DNA of 64,000 nt from Cepaea nemoralis. Taxonomy: Eukaryota > Mollusca > Gastropoda > Stylommatophora > Helicidae. The notes below the pieces were generated by a model, which saw only the letters and a list, made by a program, of their open reading frames with translations, ran no database searches and was not told where the DNA came from. Below, piece after piece: positions 22,580-32,372 of this stretch (positions are counted from its first letter, which is position 1; each line of letters begins with the position of its first letter). Location: NCBI GenBank assembly GCA_014155875.1, contig JACEFZ010012652.1:132001-196000 (forward strand). Direction: 5' to 3'. Position numbers and translations under genes: made by a program.

Positions 22580-23539
22580 TTTAGTAGTTTTCTCTCGGCC
22601 TGAATTGCTTGTAGTATCTCTTCGTTTGTCTTTATTGACAGCGTCATGTACTCCACCTCTTGTTTTATGTTTTTCTGAGTCTCTTTTATTTCGGTAAGTA
22701 TCTTTTCAATGTCGCTGGTCGGTGCCGGTCTTGGCAGAAGCTAGACTTGTTTGTTCAACTCGTCGATCTCCTTCTGCAGCTGTGCTCTTTCAGTTTGCGA
22801 GATGCCTGTGGCTGTCTCGCACCTCTGCATTGCTTCCTTAAATGTTGTCTTGGTGACAATGGCGATTTTTAACACGTTTCTGTGTCTTTGGAGGTACGGA
22901 CAACCCAAGTATCGTGCTCCATGTTTGCCCAGGCAGTTGGCGCACTTTCGTTTGCTGTTGGGCGCTCTGAAGTCCGTGTCCAGTTTGGCCAGCGGACACT
23001 CTTTGTAAGCGTGATGATCGGCGCAGTACCGGCAGATCTCCGTCTTGCTGCGACATATTGCTCTGCTGTGGCCGGCCCTCTGGCATCTAGAGCATTGCGC
23101 GATTTTTTGGTAGGAATCCCTCGGGCTGTTGTTGTTTTTGGTGTATCGATACTTGTTGTGGAATCTCACAGCCCTCAGACGTCACCACCGCCAGCGTTGT
23201 AGGAATCCCTGAGTAAGTCAGAACCCGCTCCGCCTTCAGGATTCTGATGTGAAGATTTTCTTCCTGCAGCTGCTTCTGTATTTGTTCATCTGCTAGCTCC
23301 ACTTTTATCCGCTTGACCACCCATCTGACTGTCTTTGATTCAGTATTTCCGACTCTGGTGTCTTGCTCCTCCTTCCTCTCAACAGTTTTTGCTCTCGTCT
23401 GTGTTGGGTAGTCGTCGCTCTTTCTAGTGGTAGTTTCATTCGTGACTGTAGATTCAGATTCTGTGTTACAGCTCACAGGCAGGTTCTCCGCAGACAGGTT
23501 CGTCTTCTTGACAGTCTGGTCGGTTCTCACACTACACAT
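22204..23539 (-). pseudogene. Jockey-like LINE ORF1 (gag-like, three zinc knuckles)
   Basis: The N-terminal part (23539 to about 23170) includes TVRWVVKRIKVELADEQIQ and LTYSGIPTTLAVV. After a frameshift comes a zinc-knuckle array: CSRCQRAGHSRAIC, CRYCADHHAYKEC and CANCLGKHGARYLGC. This matches the ORF1 of Jockey/X-element-type LINEs, which binds element RNA. A coiled KEIDELNKQV stretch then reaches a single TAG (22741-22743), after which the same frame continues to 22204. A (GA)n microsatellite inside the coding part adds a long RERERE run. No ORF2 follows. It may or may not belong to the LINE-J family. Confidence 0.8.
22501..22576. repeat. (CT)n microsatellite inside ORF1
   Basis: About 76 bases of CT repeat, read as (GA)n on the coding minus strand. 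It keeps the downstream frame open, giving alternating Arg-Glu. Confidence 0.95.
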
Positions 23540-23589
23540 CTGGGAAGTTGCTTGTTTCTTTGTTTTTTTTTGTTTTTTTTAAAAACTTT

Positions 23590-23960
23590 ATTGAGTGTTA
23601 AAATCGTTGCAAAGTGTATTGTTCGTGTTTTTTACAGAGCGTTGCCTGTGGACGTGTTGGTGACATATGCGCAAAATTACAAACATTGTATACATTTGAA
23701 CATTTCTTCATTGAAATTGTTGTAAGGAAATATTTTAAACAACAGCAAGATGATAGTACTCCGTTATTATTTCCCCCGCCACATCCCTCACCTGTCAGGT
23801 CCAAACCCCCACCAATATCATCACCACCACTCGGTAATGATGAACAGGGCGGTGTAACGTGTTACGAACCAACCGGTGAGGGCGGCAGCAGAATCAACAA
23901 CAACAGTATCAAAATGGTGGGAAAGGGGCATGTGACAGTATACTAGCTTACAATGCAGAA
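23590..23960 (+). repeat. Local repeat unit 1
   Basis: Shares with units 2 and 3 the marker TTTACAGAGCGTTGC followed by GGGCGTGT-like sequence and GTGACATATG. It also shares a later block with CACCA...CTCGGTAATGATGA and AACCGGTGAGGGCGGCAGCA. The identity of the repeat is unknown. Confidence 0.75.
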
Positions 23961-23979
23961 AAGGTAGTGATTGCATTTA

Positions 23980-24645
23980 TAATGTTTGTGTTGTTACATG
24001 CGTTCTGTGTGTTCAGTATTTGTGTACGTGTATTTACAGAGCGTTGCATTTGGGCGTGTAGGTGACATATGTATAATATTACAACAATTTATTCATTGCA
24101 TACTTACTTATAGGCTCCATGGCCGAGGAGTTAGCAGCTTTCTCCGCTAACCCCGAATACTCTCGTCACGTGACGCTATGAGAATTAGCAGTGGTTCGAA
24201 TCGCAAAAGTGACTTATGAGAGTATGGAGCCGGTCGCTCAGAAAGTCGTGACTTGCTGATGAGAGTAATCTAGCCTAGGAATCGACATACAGCTGAAAGA
24301 TGCTGATGTTGACCGCAATATCCTGAAACAGGATGAAAACGCGGGAAAAAAAAATACTTACATATGAAAGGGGGAGAGGGAGGGGGGGGGGGGTTACACA
24401 ACAAAATTTGTTTTACTATATTATTTCTGCTGTCACCCCCTTCATCAATTGGCTCCTAAACCGCCAACACCATCACCACCTCTTCGGTAATGATGATAAT
24501 GGCAGTAAACTGTTTAGAACCAACCAGTGAGGGCGGCAGCAGCATCCACAGCAACAGTAAACAGCGGCGAGATGAAGGATTATGATAATGATAAATAGTG
24601 ATCATAAAATTACAAATGATAGCAATCTAACTATAATAATAGAAA
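23980..24645 (+). repeat. Local repeat unit 2, interrupted by SINE1a
   Basis: Second copy of the unit. It begins TGTTGTTACATGCGTTCTGT, has ACAGAGCGTTGC at about 24039, is split by the SINE at 24108-24353, and resumes with the G run and the TCGGTAATGATGA and GTGAGGGCGGCAGCAGC markers. Confidence 0.75.
24108..24353 (+). mobile_element. SINE1, copy a (tRNA-headed)
   Basis: The head has A box TGGCCGAGGAGTTAGC and B box GGTTCGAATCG, then the core (GTCGCTCAGAAAGTCG, TAGCCTAGGAATCG, GATGCTGATGTTGACCGC), a small hairpin (TCCTGAAACAGGA) and an A-rich tail. An 8-bp target duplication ATACTTAC lies at 24100-24107 and 24354-24361. It inserted into local repeat unit 2. Confidence 0.93.
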
Positions 24646-24676
24646 GAAAAAGCAGCGGCTGCAGCAGGATGTAACA

Positions 24677-25121
24677 ATATGAATTGGAAACAAATAGGTA
24701 TCTTAAACTCCTGCGAGAAGAAACGTACTAAATATCAACAACGTTGCACATACCTTACAAGGAGATCCATCGTATCGCGAAATAACGGTGAAAATTCGAA
24801 ATCAGAAGCACTCAATAAACATATAAAATGAATAATAAAATAAAATAAAAACACACAAACGCGTACATACGACACACAGGACTACCAGTAGTCTGTGTAG
24901 TCCGGGGTAGTCCTGTGTGTCGTATTGTACACGTTTGTGTGTTTTTATTTTATTTTATTTTATTATTCATTTTATATATTTATTGAGTGCTTCTGATTTC
25001 GGATTTTCACCTGTATTTCGCGATACGATGGATCTCCTTGTAAGGTATGTGCAACGTTGTTGATGTTTAGTACTTTTCTTCTCGCAGGAGTTTAAGATAC
25101 CTATTTGTTTCCAATTCATAT
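24677..25121. repeat. 445-bp palindrome (two arms of about 210 bp, 19-base loop)
   Basis: The left arm (24677-24886) and right arm (24906-25121) are reverse complements with few mismatches, separated by 24887-24905. The arms include GATCCATCGTATCGCG and AAACACACAAACG-like parts. A 13-bp direct repeat TATAATAATAGAA is found at 24632-24644 and 25119-25131, possibly a target duplication for a unit that also includes 24645-24676. No coding content. It could be a foldback or miniature inverted-repeat element, or a local inverted duplication. Confidence 0.9.
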
Positions 25122-25179
25122 AATAATAGAATAGTGATACAGAGTTGCCTACTTAATTTCAGTATGAAAGCATGGCAAT

Positions 25180-25540
25180 AGTAGTACAAATGCATTTGTG
25201 TTGTTAGTGTTTTACATGCGTCCTGTGTGTTCAGTATTTGTGTGCGTGTATTGACAGAGCGTTGCATGTGGGCGTGTATGTGACATGTGCATATTTTATG
25301 CATTGGACGTATTTACATGTGAAAGGGGGGGGGGGGTAACAAAGAGAAAGAAAAACTTCTCATTTTTGTTTCCCTTGCCACACTCTCACCTATCAGATCC
25401 ACCACACCAATGCCCTCATTGCCACTCTCTGGTAATGATGGTAAAGGCAGGATAACTATATGAATCAACCGGTGAGGGTATCAGCAAAGGCAACAATAAC
25501 CATGAGCAAAGGGGGGCACATGGGAGATGAGGTTATATAT
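25180..25540 (+). repeat. Local repeat unit 3
   Basis: Third copy, beginning near TTGTGTTGTTAGTGTTTTAC, with ACAGAGCGTTGC at about 25255, a 13-base G run near 25325, and the TCTGGTAATGATGG and AACCGGTGAGGG markers. Confidence 0.75.
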
Positions 25541-25915
25541 TAATAATGATGACAATAATAATAATGACAAGAATAAACATACTAAGGGTAATAACAGCAA
25601 TGATAATAACAGCAATGTTAATAATAGTTATGATTATGATAAAAAATTTTTAAACTTGTGATTCCATTTGCTAAAATGATTATCTTAGGAATGGTGTTAA
25701 CATAGCATAGCAGGTACATACAATTGCAAACTTGCAATTTTTAATAATAGTAGGAGTAAAAGGAGTGGGTTATCTTTTTCTCCTTGTTTATTTGTTGTTT
25801 TTTTTAACTGTAAGGGTTCATTTATTTTTCCCTTTGCTCTTATTTTTTATTTGTTTTTTTTAAAATTTTTGTAAAGGATAAACAAGCATTTGTATTAACA
25901 CAAATTTTTACAATA
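25541..25915. other. AT-rich stretch, no recognised gene
   Basis: Contains AATAATGATGATAA-type simple sequence and T runs. Nothing further is recognised. Confidence 0.6.
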
Positions 25916-26270
25916 TCATTGGTTTGGTAACCATAGGTGATTTTGTATTCATTCATTCAACATTCACTCACATTTTCCTGTTTCTTTCTCGCACTCATGT
26001 ATACTAAAATATAATATCATAAAGAACAGTACGTATGTTTACTCTGAAAATATCTGTGATATTTTGTGTTTACAACATAGGAAAATTACCCATTGGTCTT
26101 GGTGACCATAAATGATTTTATATCCATTCATTCAACAGTCATCCAAAGTTTCCTGATTCGTTCTCGCACTCATGCATACTGGATAGCTTCATTAGTAGTG
26201 CTCTTTTAAAGGCGATAAGTATATTTTACTGTGGAAATGTCTGTAATATTTTGTGTTTGTACATAAAGGA
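25916..26270. repeat. Tandem duplication, two diverged units of about 178 bp
   Basis: Unit 1 begins ATTGGTTTGGTAACCATAGG near 25918 and unit 2 begins ATTGGTCTTGGTGACCATAA near 26092. Both then share ATTCATTCAACA..CA, TTTCCTG, CTCGCACTCATG.ATACT and GTAATATTTTGTGTTT-like parts. They lie just beyond the 3' end of LINE-B2, so may belong to its 3' region. They do not match the LINE-B1, B3 and B4 3' region. Confidence 0.75.
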
Positions 26271-27425
26271 AATTAAGTGTGTTTTATATGTGAGGTGTTT
26301 ATATCTGGCTGAGTTTCTGCGTGTCCATATGAGCTGTCTATAGTAAGAAAGTGCTATGAATAGTTTTGTATGTATGTCTTTTGCTGTCTTTGGTATAGTG
26401 TTGAGAAATATTGATTTGTATATGTCGGTTTGTTTGCCTGTGTGTGTTTGTATTAGGTGTTGGAGTGATGCGCTTGTTGTTGTTATTGTTGGACATGTAT
26501 AGTAAATGTGTTCCTCTGTCTCTTGTGTGTTGTTTCTACATAGCTATCATTGTTTGTCTATGTATGCTTGTCCCTGTGTTGTTGGAGTCATGCTGTATAA
26601 TAACCTTTATGTGATTTCTATAGCTGTTGGTGTTATGTGTTTGTTGTGTAGGTTTGAAAAGGTGCATGTGAAGTCAGACATGAAGTATTTGTATCCCGTA
26701 AGTGTGAGTTGTGGTGGTTGTTCTCTAACTGTTTGTATATTGTGTGTGTTGATTGCTATATTAAATGTTCATGTCCCTGTATTGCCTGTATGCATGTGTG
26801 CATAAAGGTGTGGAGTATGTTCCTTATTGATGTGTTGCTAGTGGGAAAGAAGGCAGTGTCATCCGAATAAGCGATGAGCTTCTGCTCTCCTATCCCATAC
26901 AGGAAGGTGCCTTAAACACTAGTGTCTTGTCTTATCTTCTCTAATAAAGGCTCTAGGGTGATCACATACAGTAGTGGAGATTGGGGAATCCCTGCCTTAC
27001 AGATCTCGTGAGCCTGAAGCTAGCTGTCAGTGAATGGTTCACCAACACTTTAGCTCTCAGGATTTTTATACAAGATCTGTATCCACTGCCTGTAATACTG
27101 TCCTATATTACAATGTTCTAGTATTCTAAGCAGGTAGGTATGGGAAATTCTGTCGAAGGCCTTCTCTTTATCCAGGGACAAGATGGAGGATGGAAGTCTT
27201 TCCCGTGTGTGTAGTTGATTATATCTCTAATGAAGTGTGTGTGGTTGTGTATATTTTTGTGTTTGACACTGCTCTTTTGGTCTGAGTGTATTAATGTTTG
27301 CATGAAAGGTTTAAGTTTGTTGGTGAGTGCTTTGGCAAGTACCTTGTAGTCTGTGTTGAATAAAGAGATTGGTCTGTAATTCTTCAGTTGTGTTTTGTTA
27401 GTTTTGTCTTTGCATATGAGTGTAA

Positions 27426-27671
27426 AATACCGGCTCCGTGGCCGAGGAGTTAGCAGCTTTCTCCGCTAACTCCGAATACTCTCGTCACGGACGCGACGAG
27501 AATTAGCAGTGGTTCGAATTGCAAAAGTGACTTATGAGAGTATGGAGCCGGTCGCTCAGAAAGTCGTGGCGTGCTGATGAGCGTAATCTAGCCTAGGAAT
27601 CAACATACAGCTGAAAGATGCTGGTGTTGACCGCAATATCCTGAAACAGGATGGAAACGCGGGAAAAAAAA
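27426..27671 (+). mobile_element. SINE1, copy b (tRNA-headed)
   Basis: Same structure as copy a: GGCTCCGTGGCCGAGGAGTT head with A box, B box GGTTCGAATTG, core with TAGCCTAGGAATCAAC and GATGCTGGTGTTGACCGC, hairpin and A tail. A 12-bp target duplication ATATGAGTGTAA lies at 27414-27425 and 27672-27683. It sits in the LINE-B2 reverse transcriptase. Confidence 0.95.
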
Positions 27672-28185
27672 ATATGAGTGTAATGTAGGACATGTTGCAG
27701 CTGTCTGGAAGATGTTGTTTGTCAAAGATTTCCTGATAGACTTTGAGGAGAAGATTGCCTATGATAGGAAAGAAATGTTGGTAGAATTCTACTGTCAAAC
27801 CGTCTGGTCCTGGAGTTTTGTCTTTGTTTAGTGTGCTCAGTGCCTGTGTTATGTCTGTCAGTGTCAGTTCTGTGTCCAATGTGTCTCTGTCTGTGTCAGA
27901 TAATTTCTTTGTGTACTGTGATAAGTGTTCTTGTATCTGTGTGTCAACTGTCTCTGCTGTGAATAGTTGTGTGTAGTGTTGCTGGAAAGCAGTATCTATG
28001 TGTGATGTTTCTGTCTGCATGTTTCCTTGCATGTCTGATATTTTGCTTATTTGTCTGTTACGTTGTACGTTCTGTTCTATTGCTAAATATAGTCTCGTAG
28101 GTGTCTCTTGTGTGATTGTGTTGAGCTTTGTTCTGAGAAGAGCACCCAGATATCTGTGTTGTTTTTGTTCTTCTGGTTGTGCTTC

Positions 28186-28469
28186 AAGAAACAAATGAAG
28201 ATCGTAAATTGATTAGAGAAATTAGACGTAGACAGTCAAAAGTTTTTGGGCATGTTATGAGAAGAAATGGATTGGAGAATTTGGTGACAACTGGTAAGAT
28301 CGAGGGGAACAGACCAAGGGGAAGACCTAGAAGCAAGTACCTGGATGGCTTGGCCTTGTGGCATGGTAGAGACAGAAACACGGAGCTGATCCACGACTCT
28401 GGTGATCGAGTGAGATGGCAGAACATGACCGCCCACGCTTACCGGCATGGCACATGATGGATGGATGGA
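28186..28469 (+). mobile_element. LINE-C3, 284-bp 5'-truncated copy
   Basis: Only the last 90 codons of the LINE-C protein remain (ETNEDRKLIREIRRRQSK, FGHVMRRNGLENLVTTGK, RPRGRPRSKYLDGLALWH), ending GGCACATGATGGATGGATG. A 10-bp target duplication GTTGTGCTTC lies at 28176-28185 and 28470-28479. The frame is still open, consistent with recent insertion into LINE-B2. Confidence 0.95.
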
Positions 28470-29559
28470 GTTGTGCTTCTAGTGTGTGTAAGTGAAGTGC
28501 ATCTCTGTTTGTTTGTTTTGTTAGCCGTATGGCTGTCTGTATGATGCGCTTCCTGTCCTTAATCTGTCTTTGTGGATCCTGGTTGCTAAATGTTGTGCTC
28601 TGCTTCGTATGGTGATTTTTAGCAAGTCCCAGTATTGTGTTATGTTCTCAGTTGGTATATTTTCTGTGTACGTGTGTATGAGCTGTGTCATGTATTGTAC
28701 ATATTTTGCGTGTATCAGAAGTGAGTTATTGAACTTCCAGTGTGGTGACCTTTTGTTTGGTTGCATGTTTGTGCTGCTTTGTGCTGATGTGTACTAGTAT
28801 ACCTTTGAGGTCTGTGTAATCTAATATTTCCCGTAGGTGTTTGGTTTGTATGATGTGGTGTGTTGCGGGTGTGTAAATCCTGTCTAATCTAGATGATCTG
28901 TTGTGTGTTTTGTTTATGTATGTCGTTTCTCTACTATCGGGGTGTGTATGCCTGAATGCGTCTGTGAGGTTGTGTGTATCGATGATATTTCGTAGTGTAT
29001 CTAGTTGATGTAAGCTGTCCCTGTCGGCTTTTCTCAGCTGTGTTCTTACTTCACCTCCTATTACGTCTAAATCTTCAAGAACACAATTGTAGTCTCCGGC
29101 AATAACAATATTTTGTCCCCTGTATGTCTGTGTTAGTATGTCGTCTAACTGTTCGTGAAATAGAGGTTGATAATTGTAGTTAGGTGGTGCGTGTATGTTC
29201 ACAATGACAAATGAGAGTGTGTCGTTTTTAACTTGAACTGTGGAAATTCTACCATGTGGGTCTCTGTGTGTTCTAAAAATAGTCCACGTGTCGGAAGTTT
29301 GCAGAATGGCTGTCTCTGACCCTACGTTATGTTTCGCCAAACTGAAAAACGAATTTCTTAATCCTAACCGCGTTACTAGTTCTGCTGCTTGAAAGTATGT
29401 TTTAGTGGTTGTTTCTTGTAATAAAATGAAGTCTGGTTTGTGTTTGTGTATGAGTGTGACTATGTGTTGTAATTTCATTTTCATACCACGAATATTTAAA
29501 CTAATTACACATAAATTGTTAGCCATTTTATAAATAATTTAAAAACTAAATAATGAGTA

Positions 29560-30690
29560 GGTTAGAAGTTAGTACCTTTTGCTGTCTTGTCTTCAGTTTT
29601 GGATTTTATCTCCCTCTGTGGTGTTTCTTTCGTTGTTGTCGTCCTCCTCGTGGTCTCCGTCGTTGGTGTCAGAATCTGTATTGATGAAAAGCGGCCCTTC
29701 TGCATCGCTGTTTTAGCTCTGTTTGTCTTGTGTTTTTGAAGATTTCTTGTTTGGTTGAATGGGGACGTTCCCTTCCTCCTCTTCTTTCACGTCCTTGCTG
29801 GGTGACGAGTTTCTTCTCTCTCCCCATTGTCTTTTTCTGCCGTTATTGACGATTTGAAAACCGTCATCTTCGTTTTCTTGTTTTGTCGTTTTTGTCACTG
29901 TTACTGAGTCCTTGTCTGGCCTCGTGGCATCTTTTTGGCCGGCTGTCTCGGCGACATCTTGTTTTTTGTGAATCAATTTGTTTGAGCTTTTTCACCGAGT
30001 GCGGGAAACTCCTCTTGTGATCTTCCAGTGGTTTGTTGGAGATTGTCTTTCTTTTGTCTCCTGCTCGGACATTTGTTGGCTCAGTGTGAGTCCAAGCCAC
30101 ATGTAGGGCATTGGGTGCGACGACCAACCATTGTAAACATGATACGGCGATCTCCTGTAATTTTCCCAGGAGCCGTGATCTTGCCATAATGTGGTATTGG
30201 TTTTGTCGGGATACACAGGACTCCCCACTTTCCGCCACCGTACTGAATGCGGAAAACTTCCTCATTTTCGTCACCAATTGTCTGTTTCACAATGAACTTG
30301 ACTCCCTCTGGAGGAATCGTGTTGGGAAACCAATCAATCGTCTCACGTTCTCGTTCTTTTTCAAAGTGTTCAATCGACACTTCTAGTCCCTCCGTCGGCA
30401 GTTTTATCTTCTTGTCATGCAGGCCTTTGTAAACTGCCCCATGGGTAGCTTGAGTCAGGTTTACAAACCAACGTGTGGTTGTTTCGTATCGGTAAATGTC
30501 CGCAACTCCGCCAGCAGGCACCCCGCATGGGCCGAGCAACGTGCTGGCAATTAAAAGGGGCGTGTCTTTGGCCGCCGAACCAGGTCTGGTAATAGTAAGA
30601 ACTAACGTACCTTTCTTGTGAAGCGGTGTCACCTCGAGAAAACGGTCGATGTTCACGGATTCCATGCTGTCAAATGGTGCCATGGCTGCG
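29560..30690 (-). pseudogene. LINE-B2 ORF1, gag-like protein with CCHC knuckle
   Basis: A plausible start is MAPFDSMESVNIDRFLEV near 30684; the open frame reaches further upstream to 30833 without similarity to LINE-B1. The middle has YRYETTTRWFVNLTQATHGA and GGGKWGVLCIPTKPIPHY. A zinc knuckle begins CPTCGLDSH near 30100 and is completed as WANKC in the next frame after a shift. A basic and acidic C-terminal part (QIVNNGRKRQWGERRNSS, then KEEEEG) reaches about 29720. The protein should bind element RNA. The shift at the knuckle disables it. Confidence 0.75.
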
Positions 30691-30833
30691 ATGAAGATCT
30701 CCGGAAATATCACCATAATGAAAATCGAATACATGAAAGATTTGTTCTTTTGTGAAGAGAAAGCAGAGTCCAGAAACCAGAAACGAAAAGGCCGAGAAGC
30801 GGTCTTGGTATAATAGCGTTCAATGGGTGTCAA

Positions 30834-31144
30834 AAGTGGAAAAGTGAAGGAAAAAAAAATTTACATGAATATCGTGGAGAAAATGATATATGGGTCATAA
30901 AATTTTAACGCATTACAATTACTCCATAAATTTTACACAAAATTGATAATTACTTAACAATCTTAGCTATCATTTATGCTAATTATAGATTTAGCGAATA
31001 TCTTTAAGAATGTTTTTGAAAGATTAATATAAATATTACAATTATTTAAATCGCATAATACATTTATGCTAATGTTAGTTATGTCCCTTGAAATAACTTT
31101 CATTATTTGTTTTTTGTTTAAAAACTTTTCTTTCGTCGAAAATT
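30834..31144. other. AT-rich stretch upstream of LINE-B2 ORF1
   Basis: No coding motif or tail. It may hold the LINE-B2 5' untranslated region, but no second copy allows a check. Confidence 0.5.
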
Positions 31145-31320
31145 TTGTTTTAAAGGGCTCGCTGTTCTCCCAAGGCCAGAGCCCCCCCCCCCCATCATGT
31201 CCCCCACGTCCATGTGTGTCATTCGGATGGCTGCCTCAACTTGCGGCCCTAGCAACATCAAGTGCAGATACTAGTTACTACACTTTGATCTTAGCCAAAA
31301 GGCCAAGAAGAGGCTGCATT
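31145..31320 (-). mobile_element. Short repeat with U2 snRNA-like head
   Basis: On the minus strand the segment opens with a U2-like 5' part (next entry) and continues to GAGAACAGCGAGCCCTTT at its 3' end. That end matches the segment near 6945-6975 (GAGAACAGTGAGCCCTT), also followed by A/T-rich sequence. A small-RNA head plus a 3' end shared with another copy is the layout of a SINE with a snRNA-derived head. A 13-base C run at 31183-31195 interrupts the body. No target duplication was found. Confidence 0.5.
31265..31312 (-). pseudogene. U2 snRNA-like 5' segment
   Basis: The minus strand reads CTTCTTGGCCTTTTGGCTAA followed by GATCAAAGTGTAGTAACTAGTATCTG. This is the 5' end of U2 snRNA, including the GTAGTA branch-site-recognition sequence, with a one-base gain and a 5-6 base insertion before the TATCTG. 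The rest of U2 (stem IIa onward and the Sm site) is missing, so it cannot be a working U2 gene. Confidence 0.75.
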
Positions 31321-31658
31321 CATAAATTGATGTAAATTGAAATTATAGTTGTCCCATTCAAACATATCACAAGTATAGGTATAGGTGTCTATGATCTAGT
31401 GTGAGCTATTTCTCGTGTAACATTGAGATAGTATATATGTGTTTGATTGTCTCCCTTTTTTCGTCCTCAGAATATTTCGTTAGACTGTTTCACTTTACAC
31501 AAGAAATCTGGTCTCGTCTTTGTTTTTTGTTTTTTTATTATTATTATTTTAAAGTAAGCTTTAACCACGGAAGCCACGGTAGCCCGGTGTTTAAACGCCC
31601 ACCTGTAGTTATTTACAACTGACCTGAGTTGTCTGGTCGTCTCTGTCTAAATTGGATA
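31321..31658. other. Stretch without recognised gene
   Basis: AT-rich, with a TTATTATTATTTT run near 31540. Nothing is recognised. Confidence 0.55.
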
Positions 31659-32163
31659 TTAGGAAATGGCTTGGGAATTAAAGACGGCAGGCATTTGCTT
31701 GCTTGCTTGTGTTCGCTGACTATGAACTCCAGCGTGGCTGGCTATGAACTCCAGCGTGCAGTCCTGTATGTTGGACTGAGACATCATGTTGTCTAACATC
31801 AGTGTGATGTCATACAGGACCTGAGGTTTGCGTGAGTATCCGTTGTCCCATGTCTGGCTTATTGGTGTGCAGACTGGTGGTTCCTCGCCGTACAGGCAGA
31901 CACTCTCCGACTTCGGAGGAATCAACGATCCTACTGACTTTAGCCAGGACCCCAAAGGGACCTGTTGCCCAGAACGCTCGGTGAGGACGCGTCAATAGGT
32001 CTTGGCCAGTATAGAACCCAGCCCTGGTGCCGTGGAAACACCTGTGCATCCCCATGGCAGTTGTGATACTGACCACATCACCTAAAGAATGCCGATTGGT
32101 CCATTTAAAATATAGGTCTGGCACCATTTGTCCAATGCGTCTCAAAGCGTGTAAAACTGCCAT
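31659..32163 (-). other. Unrecognised coding-like stretch in two overlapping frames
   Basis: Two open frames overlap (117 codons from 32163 and 98 codons from 31955), as expected if one coding sequence were split by a frameshift. Base composition is more even than in the AT-rich flanks. Visible residues include LRRIGQMVPDLYFKWTNRHS and later IPPKSESVCLYGEEPPVC. I do not recognise the product. A 22-base tandem repeat (CTATGAACTCCAGCGTG) lies near 31718-31760. It could be an exon relic or part of an unknown element. Confidence 0.3.
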
Positions 32164-32165
32164 TT

Positions 32166-32227
32166 ATAATAATAATAGTTAGTTAGTCGCAATAATAATA
32201 ATAAGAATAATAATAATAATAATAATA
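32166..32227. repeat. (AAT)n microsatellite
   Basis: Imperfect ATA/AAT repeat of about 60 bases. Confidence 0.9.
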
Positions 32228-32372
32228 TGTCATTTCAGCGACATGATTTGGAATTTGCTACCAGAACTCACACAAAACACGTAATTATAGTGTTGTTGTT
32301 ATTTTAAAAAGTAATACAAAGAGTGGGCAGTTTTCAAATATATTCTTTCATTTTCTTTATTTTGTCGTTTCA

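Larger units (their letters stand above)
26280..29526 (-). pseudogene. LINE-B2 ORF2: endonuclease and reverse transcriptase
   Basis: The endonuclease is open for 266 codons (29526-28726): ISLNIRGMKMKL at the start, DFILLQETTTKTY (catalytic Glu), IVIAGDYNCVLEDLD, NRSSRLDRIYTPATHH. The final motif reads YTDLKGIL where LINE-B1 has YTDHKAIL, so the catalytic His is replaced. The next part (28766-28521) leads to the RT, where DKTPGPDGLTVEFYQHFFP stands at about 27800. Beyond the SINE the frame is degraded; around 26870-26820 it reads SDDTAFFPTSNTS, the YADD motif changed to YSDD. Short blocks to 26280 match the C-terminus of LINE-B1. Confidence 0.85.
26280..30833 (-). mobile_element. LINE-B2, Tx1/L1-like, with two later insertions
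   Basis: ORF1 lies at about 30690-29560 and ORF2 from 29526 down to about 26280. It is the only LINE-B copy here with a full endonuclease. SINE1b (27426-27671) and LINE-C3 (28186-28469) are inserted in the reverse transcriptase, each with target duplications. Its 3' end is not the microsatellite-bearing type seen in B1 and B4, so it is truncated, rearranged or a subfamily. Confidence 0.85.

Noticed and set aside
24113..24200. Functional tRNA genes at the SINE heads
   Set aside because: A and B boxes are present but the sequence does not fold into a standard clover leaf with acceptor stem, and it is joined to a SINE core with target duplications.
31265..31312. Working U2 snRNA gene
   Set aside because: Only about 48 bases match, with insertions. 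No Sm site or later stems.
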